Shown here: positions 46,889 to 59,699 of the stretch, one piece after another
How positions within the stretch are numbered: the first letter of the stretch is position 1
Layout: each line of letters begins with the position of its first letter
Source of the DNA: Xiphophorus maculatus
Lineage: Eukaryota; Chordata; Actinopteri; Cyprinodontiformes; Poeciliidae
Direction: 5' to 3'
NCBI RefSeq assembly: GCF_002775205.1
Contig: NC_036448.1
Location: forward strand, 3,250,572 to 3,314,571
Length of the DNA: 64,000 nucleotides
The notes under the pieces: model-generated
What the model was told of the DNA's origin: nothing
Database searches by the model: none
Seen by the model: the letters and a program-made list of their open reading frames with translations, nothing else
Made by a program: the position numbers and the translations under genes

Positions 46889-47089
46889 CTTGTTTTACCT
46901 AGAGAGACAACAGCCTTCAAGAACTGCTGATTATTTTTTTTACATGACTGTAAAAGAGTTGTGGTTCACTTTTTACGGCAGAATTCTTGAATTCAGTCAA
47001 ACTGGAGAGTTTTTGAGCATGTACGCCCAAAGGTCGTACATGATGTACACTTAAAGTAATTTTCAATTCAGTCCAGTTTATTTATAATT

Positions 47090-47470
47090 TACAACATAAA
47101 ATTATTTCAGCGAAAATCGCCTGCATTGTGTCATTAACTTTACCGCAATCCCTCAGACCGATCATGCATGTAGCGATAGTGGGCAGGAAAAACTCCCCTT
47201 TAACAGGAAGAAACTTCCAGCAGAACCAGAACCTGGCTCAGTACAAGCAGCTGTCTGCCTGTGGGTTTGAGAAGACAGAGCAGAGACACAAAACAGAAAC
47301 AGGAGTAACTTCATTGTTAATAAAAAAAGTAAAAATTAACAGCAGGAGAGGGAGAAGGATTAGTTGATGGCAGCATTATCTCAGCCGGTGCCGTCTTCCA
47401 AGACGGAGTCACAGCCAAACAGAACGCCAGACCAGGCGTGGCCTCTGTGGAGAGAAGAAAACGGAGAGAA
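47090..47470. repeat. Teleost interspersed repeat
   Basis: The phrase GGGCAGGAAAAACTCCCCTT TAACAGGAAGAAAC TTCCAGCAGAACC is a very common fish repeat associated with LINE 3' regions. Bounds are approximate. Confidence 0.5.
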
Positions 47471-48208
47471 AACAGACATTTCAACGTTAAGATTAAATAT
47501 CAATGAAGTTTGTTTCTCACCACTTTCTGGACTTGTTTAGATCGGGACGTGATGTGTTGCTTTTCCAGATCTCTGTGTGCCTCTTGCTGTCAGACAGGTC
47601 CTGCTGTTGGCATGTCTGCAAACAGGTCTGGAACTAACCAGGCCTGGTTGTGGTTAGTAAAACTGAACCCCCCCCCCCCCCCAAAAAAAAACAACCTGGT
47701 TAATCACAGTTAATTCATAACAAGATGGACGTTTACTCTTTCACATAGTAGCAGGTCAGTTGGAACAGCTTTCTGAATGAAATCATCCCTTTCTGTATTT
47801 AATCAGGTTATCTGTCTGATGTCAAAATTGGCTTGTTGGTTTGGTGATCTGAAATACATCAAACTAAAGTGAGGGTCAGATACTTTTTTTTTTTTACAGT
47901 TGTGAGGTTTATATTTCATGTCCTCTCCTCTGCAGGTCATTTGCAACTTGAGTTATTAAAAGGTTCAGAAGTGGTACAGAATATAATTGCACATATTAAA
48001 CACTGACTACTGTAATAATAGTTTTTTATGAATTCATCTTACTAGGCTAACAGTGCTGAGACAAAATACACACACTTCAGACGACTGAGTTTATCATGGA
48101 GTTTATTTTACTATCATCAAGCCGTCATTATTCAAATAAACTTGAAGTTTAACATGAAGATGACGTGATGCATTTAAGGATAAATGGAAGATTTAGTCAT
48201 AAACGAAA

Positions 48209-48836
48209 GACAGTACACCCTCTTTCATTTCTAGGCTCATCTCTCTACAAGGTTGTAAAATGAATTCAATCTAACCTTCTGTCAAAAATTAACAACAGAT
48301 GCAACTCTGTGATTATTTCTCTGGAGAACTAAGTACACCCCATGTAGCTTTAAGAGCAACCTGCAGCAGCATTAGGTCTCTGGAGCCGTTTTGGTTCATC
48401 AGACTGTTGTGGAGATTCTTTTGCTCACTTTTCTTTCCAGTTTGTAAAGAAAACTACTCCTGTTTCATTTCTTTGAGGTTGTCTGCCATATGGCGTACTA
48501 GAGCCCAAGGGAAGAGTAAATTTCCACCAAAAACATCTCAGAAATTTTGAGATTAAGCTCAGAAATTTTCTAGAAAAAAACTTGGGAAGTTCTTGAGTTT
48601 GAAAACTCAAAAATTCTCTAGAAAAAAAAAGAAATTTTGACATTAATCTCAGAGGTTTTCTAGAGACTGTTGATCAGTATTCCACTTACTGCTAATCAAT
48701 AGTAAAAATAAACATGTGGCTTTTAATGTGTAAATGAACTCAGTGTTTTGATTCTGGGAGTTCTTTCCATATTAATACAGCATAAAAACTGAATGCTGTT
48801 TCTGATTGATAATACCATACAAATGAAAGAGGGTGT
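48209..48836. mobile_element. DNA element with ACACCCTCTTTCATTT inverted ends
   Basis: ACACCCTCTTTCATTT near 48215 is inverted as AAATGAAAGAGGGTGT near 48820. The interior carries a simple family (tttctagaaaaaaacttggg, aattttgagattaagctcag) also present in fragment form at 33045-33115. Confidence 0.6.
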
Positions 48837-49379
48837 CATTTTACTGGTGATTGTAATCTAAGTTTATTAAAAATATGCAGGGCTGTTGTACTTTTGAGAT
48901 AGAAAGCGTTAAATTAGCTTTTTTTTTTCTTATAGAGACAGAATTCTTCCTGTGGAAGAGAAAAGAAACAACCACCCGTCTTCCTGTAGATCCTTTTGTC
49001 CTCCTTTTCTGATTGATATGACTCTCTTTTTTATGATTATGGTACATTCCACTTTAATAATTGCATATTAAAATGTCATGGAACTGAAAACTTGATTTTA
49101 TCAGATTTTTGTGTCCGTAGATTCTTGTTCACATAAAGTGTTTCCCAGTCAGCTCCACAAAAATAAATCTGTGAAAATGTGGAAAAAGTCTCATTTGAAT
49201 GAAAATGTAATTCCGTATTTGTACATATAAACATATATGTACATATATGTAAACATATATATAAACATATATGTACTGTATCTTTTTTTCTTTTTCTTTT
49301 TTTTGATGCCAGTGTTTGCTCTGCAGAACTTCCATGAAATTCCCCCAGTAAATGTGTATTTGAAGCCAGTGTTGCAGAC

Positions 49380-49813
49380 TTCGTGGGGGGCTGACCTTGG
49401 TCACACTTTTTCAGCCAAGACTCACTGATCAATTATGGGCTTTCCCAGCCTCCTCGCTGCCTGGCATATGGGCCCTTAAGGGCGCAGGAGTGGAGGAGAA
49501 AGAGTGCTATCATTTCATGTGGAGATCAGGGCCTACGGGCCGTGAATGGACGGATTTAGCGGGGACCGTGAATAAGGGGAAGGGGTTCCTCGCTTGTAGC
49601 CAAAAGAAAGGAATCTCCCACAGATCAGGGAAGGGGCCTTTTATTTCAGGGGAATATTCATGATGAGGATGAGGAGGCATCATGAATTCATGTGTCTCTG
49701 TGACTTGTGGGATCATCTTTTCGGTAAACACCGATGTCTTGCCTTCGCCGGCTTGTTTGCCGTGTGGTGTTTTTTGCGGATAGTGTTGCCTCTGCGCAGA
49801 GAGACGTGGGTTG

Positions 49814-49870
<57 letters not shown>

Positions 49871-52800
49871 CTCTGCTGTATTGCTTTTGTGTCCGTAGTC
49901 GGAACAGATGGAGAGTGGTGAAGACAAATAAAGAAGCTAAAACAAACAGTCTTTCTTCCTCGCAGCTAGCAACTCACCCAAAAAGATTTTCTCAAGCTTG
50001 CTCTCAGACGTGTGCTATTTCAGACATTGTTAAGTTTTTTTTTCTTTCTTAATCTGTCTTTAAGTAACACTTTTTTTGTGTAGGTTGGCCACTTTCAAGA
50101 TTTGTTTACACTCTCACTGCTTACAGTGTCCCCTGAATTGAGCGTTAAATGCATAGTTCAGGATTTTTAAAATAAGGTTCTGTTAATACCTTCCAAACTG
50201 TTATTTTACTTTTAGTAAATGAAGCTCTTTGCATCTTGTTCTACGCTTCACTTCGTCCAGAGGCAGTGGACTCTCGGCTATCAAGAAACGATTGCTTGCT
50301 GGAGGTGTGGATGCTGCGGAAGCTTGGAACTTTACCCAACTGCTAACTTTTGGCTGTGACGCTGGTCGCTATGAAGCTTACCGGAAATTTCCTGCGCTGT
50401 AAACAACAATCCTCCATTGTGAAGAAGGAATAGGATGGCTGCTAATCCTATTCCATGGCTGTTAATTCAATATTTGGAGGTGTGGCCAACACGGACTGGA
50501 CTGGACGACTTCCTCCGCCGCCGTTGAAGTCTACAGATTTGCAGTCTACAGACAGACTGCAAATCTGAAAACCGTTGTCATCGTTCACAACTTCTCCTTC
50601 TGTTCATTGATTCGCCTGATGGAAATTCTACCAAAGGAATCAAATTCAATTGGAGAAAGCCCAGACGGAACACTGAGGGAAAATGAGCATTGAGCAGAAT
50701 TGCGTAGAAAAGCAATGGCCAGACTATCCAAGCGGAACCAAGACAAAAGCAGATTTCTGCTCCGATATCAGAAACATTGTGGCATCATTCTGTGAACTTT
50801 TAAACTGTTATGTTGTTTTGAGTGTTTATTTGTGGAAATGGAAATGTTGGAATATGTGATGGACTGGTGACATGTCCAGGGTGTACCCTGTCTCTCACCT
50901 AGTGACTACTGGAGAAACACACCAGACTTTTTATTTTCTTTAATGTCTTTGCTATTACAAGGATTTCACTCAGATGCTTTGTAATTTCTATGCAATGAAT
51001 TTGAGATAAGGAATCATAAACATTTAAAAGGAGATCCAGGACTTGGCTGTAGCTAAATTAGATTAAATATTCTCCAAAAACAATTGTACATTGACAGTTT
51101 TCCCTTTAATTGCCAGTTTTAAACTCCAGCTTACAAATAAACTTGAACTAAAACAGCGCAAGGACAAAGTGAGACAGAAAAGAAAGAGTGTTTCATTACT
51201 GTTGGGGTTTCTCGTGCAGACAGTGATTCGCTGTTTTTAATAACTTCTGGATATACAGAGACTTTAAGCTTCTAACATTTGAAAACTGCTTTTAAACATG
51301 TCAGCTAAGTATGTGGACACGCTGTGCAAACACAACACCATTTTCAGTTTCTCAAACTACTTTGAGCAGACCTGCAGTAATAATTCAACATTTTTCATAA
51401 TGTTACTGTTGTATCCGTTAGTCTTGATTGCAAAGGCCAACATGTTCTGTTTGTGGTTGCATACGAGATTGGTGCTGGTACAATGTTTCCTCCTTCCATT
51501 TCCTGTGTTAACAACCAGCCAATGACGGTGTGAAGAATCATAAAGTAGCAATAAGATAAACTGACATTTAGTCTAAACTTGTTTTAAGATGTAAAAGTCC
51601 CCTTTGGTCTGTTCCCAATCTTTATACCAAATTAAAACGCCAAGAGAGATATGTATTGCTGGTAAGATACGAAATGCTTTAAAACTTTTAACAGATTTTT
51701 ACAGCTCCCTGTAAAAATCCCGAACCATTACTTTTGTGACGATTTTCATCAAGTCTTCAACTTTTGTATTTCTACTTTGCAAAAGACCAATTTGCATGCT
51801 GTTTCTACTAAAGTTCTTAGACCCAGTTGAGGCCCCGTTTTTGATTAATAGTCGGGACATAAGGCCAACCTGATGCTCACATACCAATGGCCTCATTTTA
51901 CAGATGATACAAAGGCAATCACGTCTGGTAAAAGGTCTGTGACCCACCAGCTGGTCACAAAGCCCCTTTCCTCCCCAATGTCCCCCTGAGCATCGTCTCC
52001 TTACCCCGAGTCCTCATGCCATCGCTGTCCCCCTTCATTTATCAGTCCTTCCTGGCCTGAATGGGCTCTGTGGTTGGTCAATAAATTCAGTGATTCAGGG
52101 GGTGGACAGTTGCAGCCGTGTTAGCGTTTGTTCACAGGCTTGTCGGAGGGATGGGCGCCGCCCAGCTGCGCTTTGTCTCCCGTGGTCCCTCATCAGGTTA
52201 GAAGTCAATGGAGAGCCTTGTGCAGAGGTGGTTGGGGCATGGATGGAGCCGCCTCTCACATGGCGTTCACACAGGGGGAGGACTGCTTCGGATCACTGTG
52301 ACACTTGTTCATGTGGGGCCGTGCAACATTGCCCGGTTGCCTGTCTTGTTCTCCCGCGAGGGCCTGTGCGATCTTCAGAGCTTAGAACAAACTAATGGCT
52401 GAGGCTGCAGACTTGTAGTGGGGGGGTAAGTTGATCTGCACTCCCAGGCCTCGCAGTGCCCGTGCTGAAAAGGAGCGCACAAGTCTATCTTACGATCTCA
52501 CTTTACAGATGAGACTCACAATAAAATGAGGTCAGGCCTTCATTTGGGAGTGATGGTAAATCCACTCGTTAAAACTTGCCATAGAGTAGCACTTATGCAC
52601 TTTTGTGTCTTCTAAAGATGTCACATTGTTGCGGAGTTTTGGCCCCTTTCTGTGGATCAGCTGAGCCCATGCATGGGAGCAACCAAAGCCAAAGAAAAGA
52701 AACAGAAAGCCATAGATAAGGCAACACAGGGACGGCAGAGGGCATTAGGAGATGGAAAACAGAGGACAGAAAAAGACGCTCTGTGACTGAAGAGGGACTT

Positions 52801-55050
52801 AGAGACATGACTGAAGCCTGACTGTCATGAGAAGATGAGTTTCCATGGCCACCCAGGAGCCACCCAGGCAGCATTTAAGCAGGGGAGGCTCGGGGGTCCT
52901 GGGTTCTGGACCCAGGCTGGTGAATCACACGCAACAACTAGGGATTATGTGCATAAGTGATGAGCGCTAAGCTGGCAGGTGAAGAAGGGAGGCCCAGGGA
53001 CAAGGATTGCAGCATCCCTCAGGACAGCGCTGTCTGTAAGAAGCAGACTTTTTTCTTTTCCACCCCAAGTGAGGATGATCTGCCATGTGAAGGGGACTCA
53101 GCCAGAGGTCCTCGAGAGCTGAAAGGGCATCCCACAGGCGGCTTTCACACCATAAGTGGCCATAACTCTGGTCTTGTGAGTCGTCTTGAGTGGCAAGAAT
53201 GGGGCATCTTCACATTCAGAAATGCCAACACAAACACCCTCATGGATATGGACTGAGCTCGCAGGAGGCTAAGCCCCACATGGCAGGGCATCAGCAATGC
53301 TCTCGCTGAGTGGAGCTTTTGACCTGCAGTGCGTATAAAAGAACAGAGGTTACATTGGCGCTCGTTTTGAGACAAGGAGCTCTTGTTTCTGTCCCCGATC
53401 AACAGGTTCGCAGGTTGTTCTGATGCAGGGAATCAACCCTCGTAATGTCCACGGCCTTTACAGGAATGCGTTTGAACTTTGGTGGCACAAAGAAATCGCA
53501 TTCCCGTGGTGGCACGGAAAAAAATGCACAGTTCACCAACCTACCCCCCCAATACCTTTTCAAGACGACGGTATCCCTGAACAGATTAACATGTAAATAC
53601 ACTTAGATGCTTTGACAATGCACTGAAATGCATATAATCTACATGCTAACGAGCGCTTTAAAGAGTTGCCACGGCTGAATGTGGTTTAAGCAACACTTTC
53701 ATGTCTGGGTTTTAAAAATTAAACATGAGGCCTCTCTTGGAATCTCGAAAAGCCTTTTTTTTAAATTTGTTGAGGGATAAGGCGATGGCTGGGTTTCCCT
53801 TTCAAAGGGACTTTAATAGGGCTTCAATCTCATTGCATTTGCCTTCAAGCTGAACATATAAATGCTGTTTTTTTCCCCTAACCCTTTTATGCAGGATCTT
53901 GCCACATTAGATGACAGATGGAAGGTTGTGATGGTGAAATACCAGTTACTATGGTGCCAGTTGTCCTCAGCAGCTTCTCCAGGCATACCGAAGCGTCCCT
54001 CCTGAAAACCCGTCTACTGACTCGGAATAAGCTGACTTGAATCTTCTCAGGTTGTTGTTGACAAACACGAGCCTGGATGAGTCCCCTAATCTCCCGCTCC
54101 TTTATTAGCCTTTTATTGCCGTATAAACTGGTCTGAATGGATTAAAAACTAAACCTCTGTTTTCAGCCTTCTCTTATCTCACCCAGGGTTTAATCTAATG
54201 CCCTCTACCCTTTAGACATCTCTGCCTCAGCTAAACTCGACCATATTTTTGATTCAACTCATCGCCATGGTAACCAGTTATTTCCCATCCTCGTGCTCCC
54301 ACCCTCGGCTTCTCTCCTCCATTGACACTGCTACCTCCTCCCTGTGCCTGCGATTTCTTCAGTTTTTTTTGTCCAAATAAAACAAAGCAGAGAGTGAATG
54401 TGCTCTGAGGTAGGTAAATGTATTCAGTGACATCAGCCAGGACGGGTCTATTCTGCCGGATTCCTGTTCCACTTGTTTCCAGCCTTGTCTGGGGGCTGGA
54501 CACTCTGTTGGGCCCATTGTCCCACATGTATTCCACACAGGCCTGCAATTAATAGAGGCCTTGTCTAAGGCTCCTGGAGCAGAAACTGCTATTGGGGAGG
54601 GGGGACAAAAGGCAGGCAGAGACAGGGGGCTGGGAGTTGCTAAGGGAGCAGCCCCTCCCTTCCCTCTTTATGGGGGGAATTAAAAGGGAGAAGGAGGGAC
54701 GAAGAGAGAGCAGAGCCCTGGATTGAGATCTTTAAGTGATCCCTTCTGTCTGCACCCTCCCCTCCTGGCCTGAGAGGTTTTCATACCAGCCTCTGAAAAG
54801 GGAGTCCTTGCTGTATTTGATGATGAGGATGATCATTTCACTGCCTGCACGGCAGGGTGCTTGCTGACTGGGTGGGAGGAACAGCAAGCAGAGGCTGTAG
54901 CTGATAAACCAGGTGAAGAGGGGAGTGAAGGTGACGGCACCATGCAGGTGGATGTGAAGAGACATCCACAACATTTTATGCATTCTTACGGGATTGCTTG
55001 GCTCCTTCGGTCACTAAGGAGGGTGCATACACACCAACCCTGTTGAGTTC
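49380..55050. other. Repeat-poor, GC-richer intergenic block
   Basis: Unlike its flanks this stretch has little recognisable transposon sequence and no convincing exon. It holds long non-repetitive, GC-richer parts (about 49,420-49,720, 51,890-53,300, 53,800-54,960). A (GT)n run is at 49815-49867. Position between atp13a3 and a hes/her gene suggests conserved non-coding regulatory sequence, but no alignment was possible here. Confidence 0.4.
49815..49867. repeat. (GT)n microsatellite, long and pure
   Basis: About 26 uninterrupted GT units. Confidence 0.95.
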
Positions 55051-55239
55051 TGAACTCGAGTAGTAACCATAGAAAGTCAGATTTGTTCAGAGAGGTGTGA
55101 AAGCGCAGTCGAACTCTGATGCGGACCAAGAAAAGGCAAACTTTGGTCAACCTTCAGACCGAGGTTGACCTAAGTGCTTCGGCTAGGTTTAAGTGAACTC
55201 TGGTGTGGTGCGAATGTATATGTGAACGCCGACTCCCCC

Positions 55240-55569
55240 ACGCATCTCCTTCAGACTAGCCAGTAGCAATTAGCAAAGACCTGGTGGACCTGCACGTCTG
55301 CTGAGTTCCTTATACAAGCTACTTCACAGTGAAGGGCTGGAAAAAACGTTCTTAAAGGGTTAATAAAGCAGCGATGTTGTGATGACTGTCTGAAAGTGGA
55401 GTTTCAGAAAGAGCAGGAGTTTTTAAAGAGACAGAGGCCCAATTTCAAGGTATTAATATTACAGTGTCAAATTTCTTTTAAGTCGTGTTTGATATGTGCA
55501 GTATTTTCATAGCAACAGAAAGTAACATAGTCACTTGATTGTGCTATAAATACATAATATTGCCTCTTT
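55240..55569. mobile_element. MITE family A, copy 4 (truncated, inverted)
   Basis: The stretch from tccttcagactagccagtag through agagacagaggcccaatttc aag to tacataatattgcctcttta matches the copy at 29954-30508 from its middle to its right end. Confidence 0.65.
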
Positions 55570-57201
55570 AAGGTTAATTATAAATATTTTTTCTGTTTTT
55601 TTGCTACATCCGTGGATTGGATCCATAACTCTCTGCTCCAGAATATTCTTTTTCTGAAATGGTTGACTGAGTTTTAAAGCATGGCAGATGTGTATTAACA
55701 CAAGGCTTGACTTATTTCTCTTTTATTGTGTTAATTTAAACAGTGGATGTAAACAGTGACCAGCTTCTTGGGTCATTTCACCTCTGAAAAGGGCTTGAAC
55801 TCTGTCAGAGAGGACAAGGAAGTCCTACCAGCCTAATAGGTCAGAAGGTCAAATAGCCTGTACACTGACAGTTCAATTTGATGCGTTTAGCATTTGGGAT
55901 GGTATAGATTCAAGATCTAACTGCTGAAAACAATTATGTTGTCTTACAGTGAAGTAATTGAGGGGGGAAAATGCAGTAATATACCACAATAATATGAAAA
56001 ACCTTCTCTGAATGCTGTGAGTAAAACGTGATTTCAGGTCATATTTTCCAGATCATAAGGAATCCTGCTATGAAAATGCAAATAAATAGGGGCATTTTAT
56101 GGATCCTCAAGACAACTTTCTAATGTTTCAGAGATAAAAAACAAGTGGACAGGAATACTTTTAGACAGTTGGGAAAGCAAAACAGATTTCATGTGTGATG
56201 CATTCTTAAACTACAGAGGAGCTGTTTCATATACAGTTGAAATTTTAAAAAAGTAACTTGATTTCTCTAAAAGTATACTAATGTCCATTTAAACCTAATG
56301 TTTTCTGTAAAAAAAAAAGTCTGTATATCTTTCAAAATACAGAATTACACATTGTATTAACTGTGAATTTAAGAATTTGCTCAAAAATGTATTTGCTTTA
56401 AATCTGTCTTAGTTGTGTCTAAACCTTTGTTTTGAAATGCATCTTGGGAAATCTTTCCTGTCATCAAAGATATTTTAATAATATCTTACACAAAGAAAGT
56501 TCCCGACCAAAAGAAAAGCTCTTTTAGGTTTTCATGATGATGAAGACAATAAGCACAGACGATTTTTATGAAATGGGATTAATGTAATGCCAGAAGGGTA
56601 TTCATACCCTTTGACCTTTTTCTATTTTGTCACATTGACACAACTGAAAACTACAATGACCTTTTTTTGGATTTCATATGACAGATTGAGACCATGCCCC
56701 TAAATTAAGTTCTTTGCAATCAACTGCATTCAGAAGTCACCTAATCAGTAAATCTGTGTGTATTATATTCTCAGTGTAAATCCAGCTAGTCTGCCAAGGC
56801 CTCGGTGGTTTGCTTGAAAACATTATAGAGCAAACAAAACCTCGGATACCAGCAGGCACGTCACGGTTAACGCAGGGTTAAACAAAATCTCAGGAAAACA
56901 TTTTGGTTGCGACGTTATGGTTTGGATATCTGTGGCATGGTCCCTGGGGGCCCCGGGCCGTTGGCCTCCCTAACAAGGAAGAGGGGGGGATCTAAAAATG
57001 ACAAAGAAACTTAATTTAAAAAAAATTATTTTGCGTATTTTAATCTTAATAGTATGTGCCTGAATTTTCCCTGACAAACTCCTGTCGGTTCCAGAAATGG
57101 AGCTAAATAGCCAATCATGTGTGGTTCCTAGGGAAAATGAGAAAACATTTGACCAATCAGCATTGCTGAATTTAATAAGCAGGAAATATGACCCTGCTTA
57201 G
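55570..57201. other. Intergenic, AT-rich, one DNA-element trace
   Basis: No exon-like frame. At 56595-56760 the phrases gggtattcatacccttt gac and ctattttgtcacattgacac aac resemble a Tc1-type MITE end. The remainder shows nothing I can name. Confidence 0.35.
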
Positions 57202-58254
57202 AAGATGCCGGAACGTTTCAGCAGTGATGGTCTGTTGTTGACTTATGAAGAATTTCTCTGTAAGTTCAGTTTTCCTGTCTCTCCTGGAGAATATGCCAAA
57301 GTTTTTGGTGCCGTTTCTACAAAATCTGTATGTTATTCCGGCAGAAGCTGAGAATCGTTTATCACTCTCCCATTTTATCTCCCATACATTCTCCTGCTGG
57401 CAAAATTTGTTTGAATCCTTTTCCTTGTAACAATAATAAGTCGATCAGATCCCTGTTTCTGAAGGACGTGACCTCTACTCCTGTGGTTGTTCATTATTGG
57501 AGTCACTTTCGTATTACTATGTCCTGGAAATTTATCTGGCTGTTCCCTGATCACTTTCTTCTCTCTAACAAGATAAAGGAAGTTTCTTTGAAACTCATTC
57601 ACCGAATCTACCCCGTTAGAGTCTATTTAAAGAAATTCAGTTCTAACATTGATGTGAACTGTTCCTTCTGTGTCGTTTGCCCAGAATCGGTCACTCATTG
57701 GTTCTGGTTGTGCCCTCATTCTAAAATATTTTGGCAACATTTTTGTAACTTTGTTGATTCCAAAATTTCAGCAGGTTTTCAGATATATTGGGAAAATGTC
57801 TTATTTGGATTTCAACAAAATGGAGGAATGAATGTAAAGAGTCTCCTTATCGATTGACTAATTATTAAGGCTAAATTTCACCTACATAAATGCAAATTTT
57901 TGAAGAAAAAACCAAATGTTTTAGTTTTTCTGATCGAACTTAAACATTATTTATCACCAATTCAATCCTCCACTAATCAAAAAGCAGAATCAGCAATACA
58001 GGCTTGTAATCAGCTTGGAATTTTGGATCATCTTTTATGTCAATGCACTGTGACATCTGGCACACGTATCACAATTTGTGCTATTTCCTTTATACATATT
58101 TATATTGATTATCGTTTTCTTATCTTCTTGCTTTATTTTATGCTCCCCCTGGTAAATTATTGTTATTATCTTCCTGAGTTTTGTTCGCAGTACAATTGTA
58201 TTGTTGTTTATTATAATAAATAAAGTTTAAAAAAAAAAAGATGCCGGAACGTTT
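57202..58254 (+). mobile_element. 5'-truncated L1/Tx1-like LINE with target-site duplication
   Basis: The insert (57219-58237) is bounded by the direct repeat AAGATGCCGGAACGTTT at 57202-57218 and 58238-58254, and ends in ATAATAAATAAAGTTT plus a poly(A) run, as left by target-primed reverse transcription. It encodes the last part of an L1-type ORF2: LLTYEEFLCKFSFPVSPGEY, then after a frameshift KFIWLFPDHFLLSNKIKEVS, and a zinc-knuckle-like CSFC-x4-ESVTHWFWLCPHSKIFW. A stop at 57855 and frameshifts show it is dead. Only about 1 kb of the 3' end inserted. Confidence 0.88.
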
Positions 58255-59320
58255 TTGGGTTGCTATGGTGATAAAGTTCGTGATGGCGACGATGGCAGTC
58301 GAGGAGGGAAGCTTAGACAGAATTCTCCACCTTCAATGACAGTACAGAGGATTGTTCCAGATGGCCAGTAAGCTGCAGCTTCCGTTGCTCATAGTGCTTT
58401 ATAAGTTTTAGCAACCATATCGCTCTGCTCTTTTTTTTCGGTTTATTTTTCGTCAGCTGCTAACAACTGTTAGTTAGTTAGTAATCAGTTATGAACGTTG
58501 CCGTGGTTTATATGACGCTTTTATTGCAGTTACAAAGCTAATACCGCTCTGGGTAAATGTTGCTATGACTTCTTTTTTTAGAAATCGTTAACAATAATAA
58601 TGACTGCTTTTGGGTTTCTGCTGCTGTTCTAATGTTAACGTTTGGTAGATATGTTTAATGGATATAAGATGGCCGTTCTGATGTGGTAGGACGAGCTTAA
58701 GGCCTGTTTACTGATCTTTGATCCTCCATATTTGTAATATTTGCAGCTGGATCAAACTTTAGAAAGTACGGAGCCCTCCAGGGGACATAGGGAATTGTTC
58801 TTTTGCATTCCCTCGCAATACGTTTGGGTTACCACGCAATCATTTTTGCGTTCCCTCGCAATATTCTTACCGCAATATTTGCTGCTCTATGTTGTATGCG
58901 GTCACAAATGTCAATTTAAAATTTCAAATATATACACATCTAAAGAGCCTCAATGAAAACGTGTTTATTTAGTTCTTCTTTGATGCGAAGAACTGATTGA
59001 AAATCGATTTATTCACTGCATGTTTGTGTCTGTTTGTATATGGTTGAGATGGAACCGCACATGAAATCGGCCCTTTATTAACCATTCAGACCAACACAAA
59101 AGAGACACAATCAAGACTGTCAGATGACTCACTACCCCGCAATAATAACTCAGAAAAACTCCAAATAGTTTGGATGTATTTTTTATTTATTTATTTCTTA
59201 CGAAAAGTTTCTGTTTATATCATAGGTTTGTGGTGTATTTCTATCCTAAAGAAAAAGATATAAAAGTTCAGATATTTCACAACGAGATATTAACATGTGG
59301 AAAAACCTCACAAAAGCCTT
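58255..59320. other. Intergenic, nothing firmly recognised
   Basis: A short open frame at 58284-58335 (ATGGCAGTCGAGGAGGGAAG) cannot be extended. No splice-compatible partner was seen. Confidence 0.3.
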
Positions 59321-59326
59321 ATAACA

Positions 59327-59690
59327 CGGATGTCAAACTCCAGTTCTCAAGGGCCGCTGTCCTGCAACTTTTAGATGTACCTCAGGTACAAAACACTGGA
59401 ATGAAATGGCTTGATACCCCTGCCTTATAGAATAGCAGAAAGTAGGATGGCCACGGTAAGAGAGGCTGTCAAACCCCAGTCCTCAAGGGCCACTGTCCTG
59501 CAACTTTTAGATGTGCCTCTGCTGCACCACCTGAATAGAATAATTAGGTCATTAGCAAGACTCTGGAGAACTGATCTACACAAGGAGGAGGTCATTAAGC
59601 CATTTCATTCCAGTGTTTCGTACCTGAGGTACATCTAAAAACTGCAGGACAGCGACCCTTGAGGACTGGAGTTTGACACCTGTGGTTTAC
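59327..59690. mobile_element. hAT-type palindromic MITE, one full and one half copy
   Basis: The half copy at 59327-59420 opens GGATGTCAAACTCCAGTTCT CAAGGGCCG. The fuller copy at 59465-59690 opens GGCTGTCAAACCCCAGTCCT CAAGGGCC and closes CCTTGAGGACTGGAGTTTGA CACCTG, an inverted pair. The family is that of 24014-24237. Confidence 0.7.
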
Positions 59691-59699
59691 AGTATTCAG

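Noticed and set aside
49688..50052. Frames rich in His-Thr or Cys-Val
   Set aside because: They are translations of the (GT)n microsatellite.
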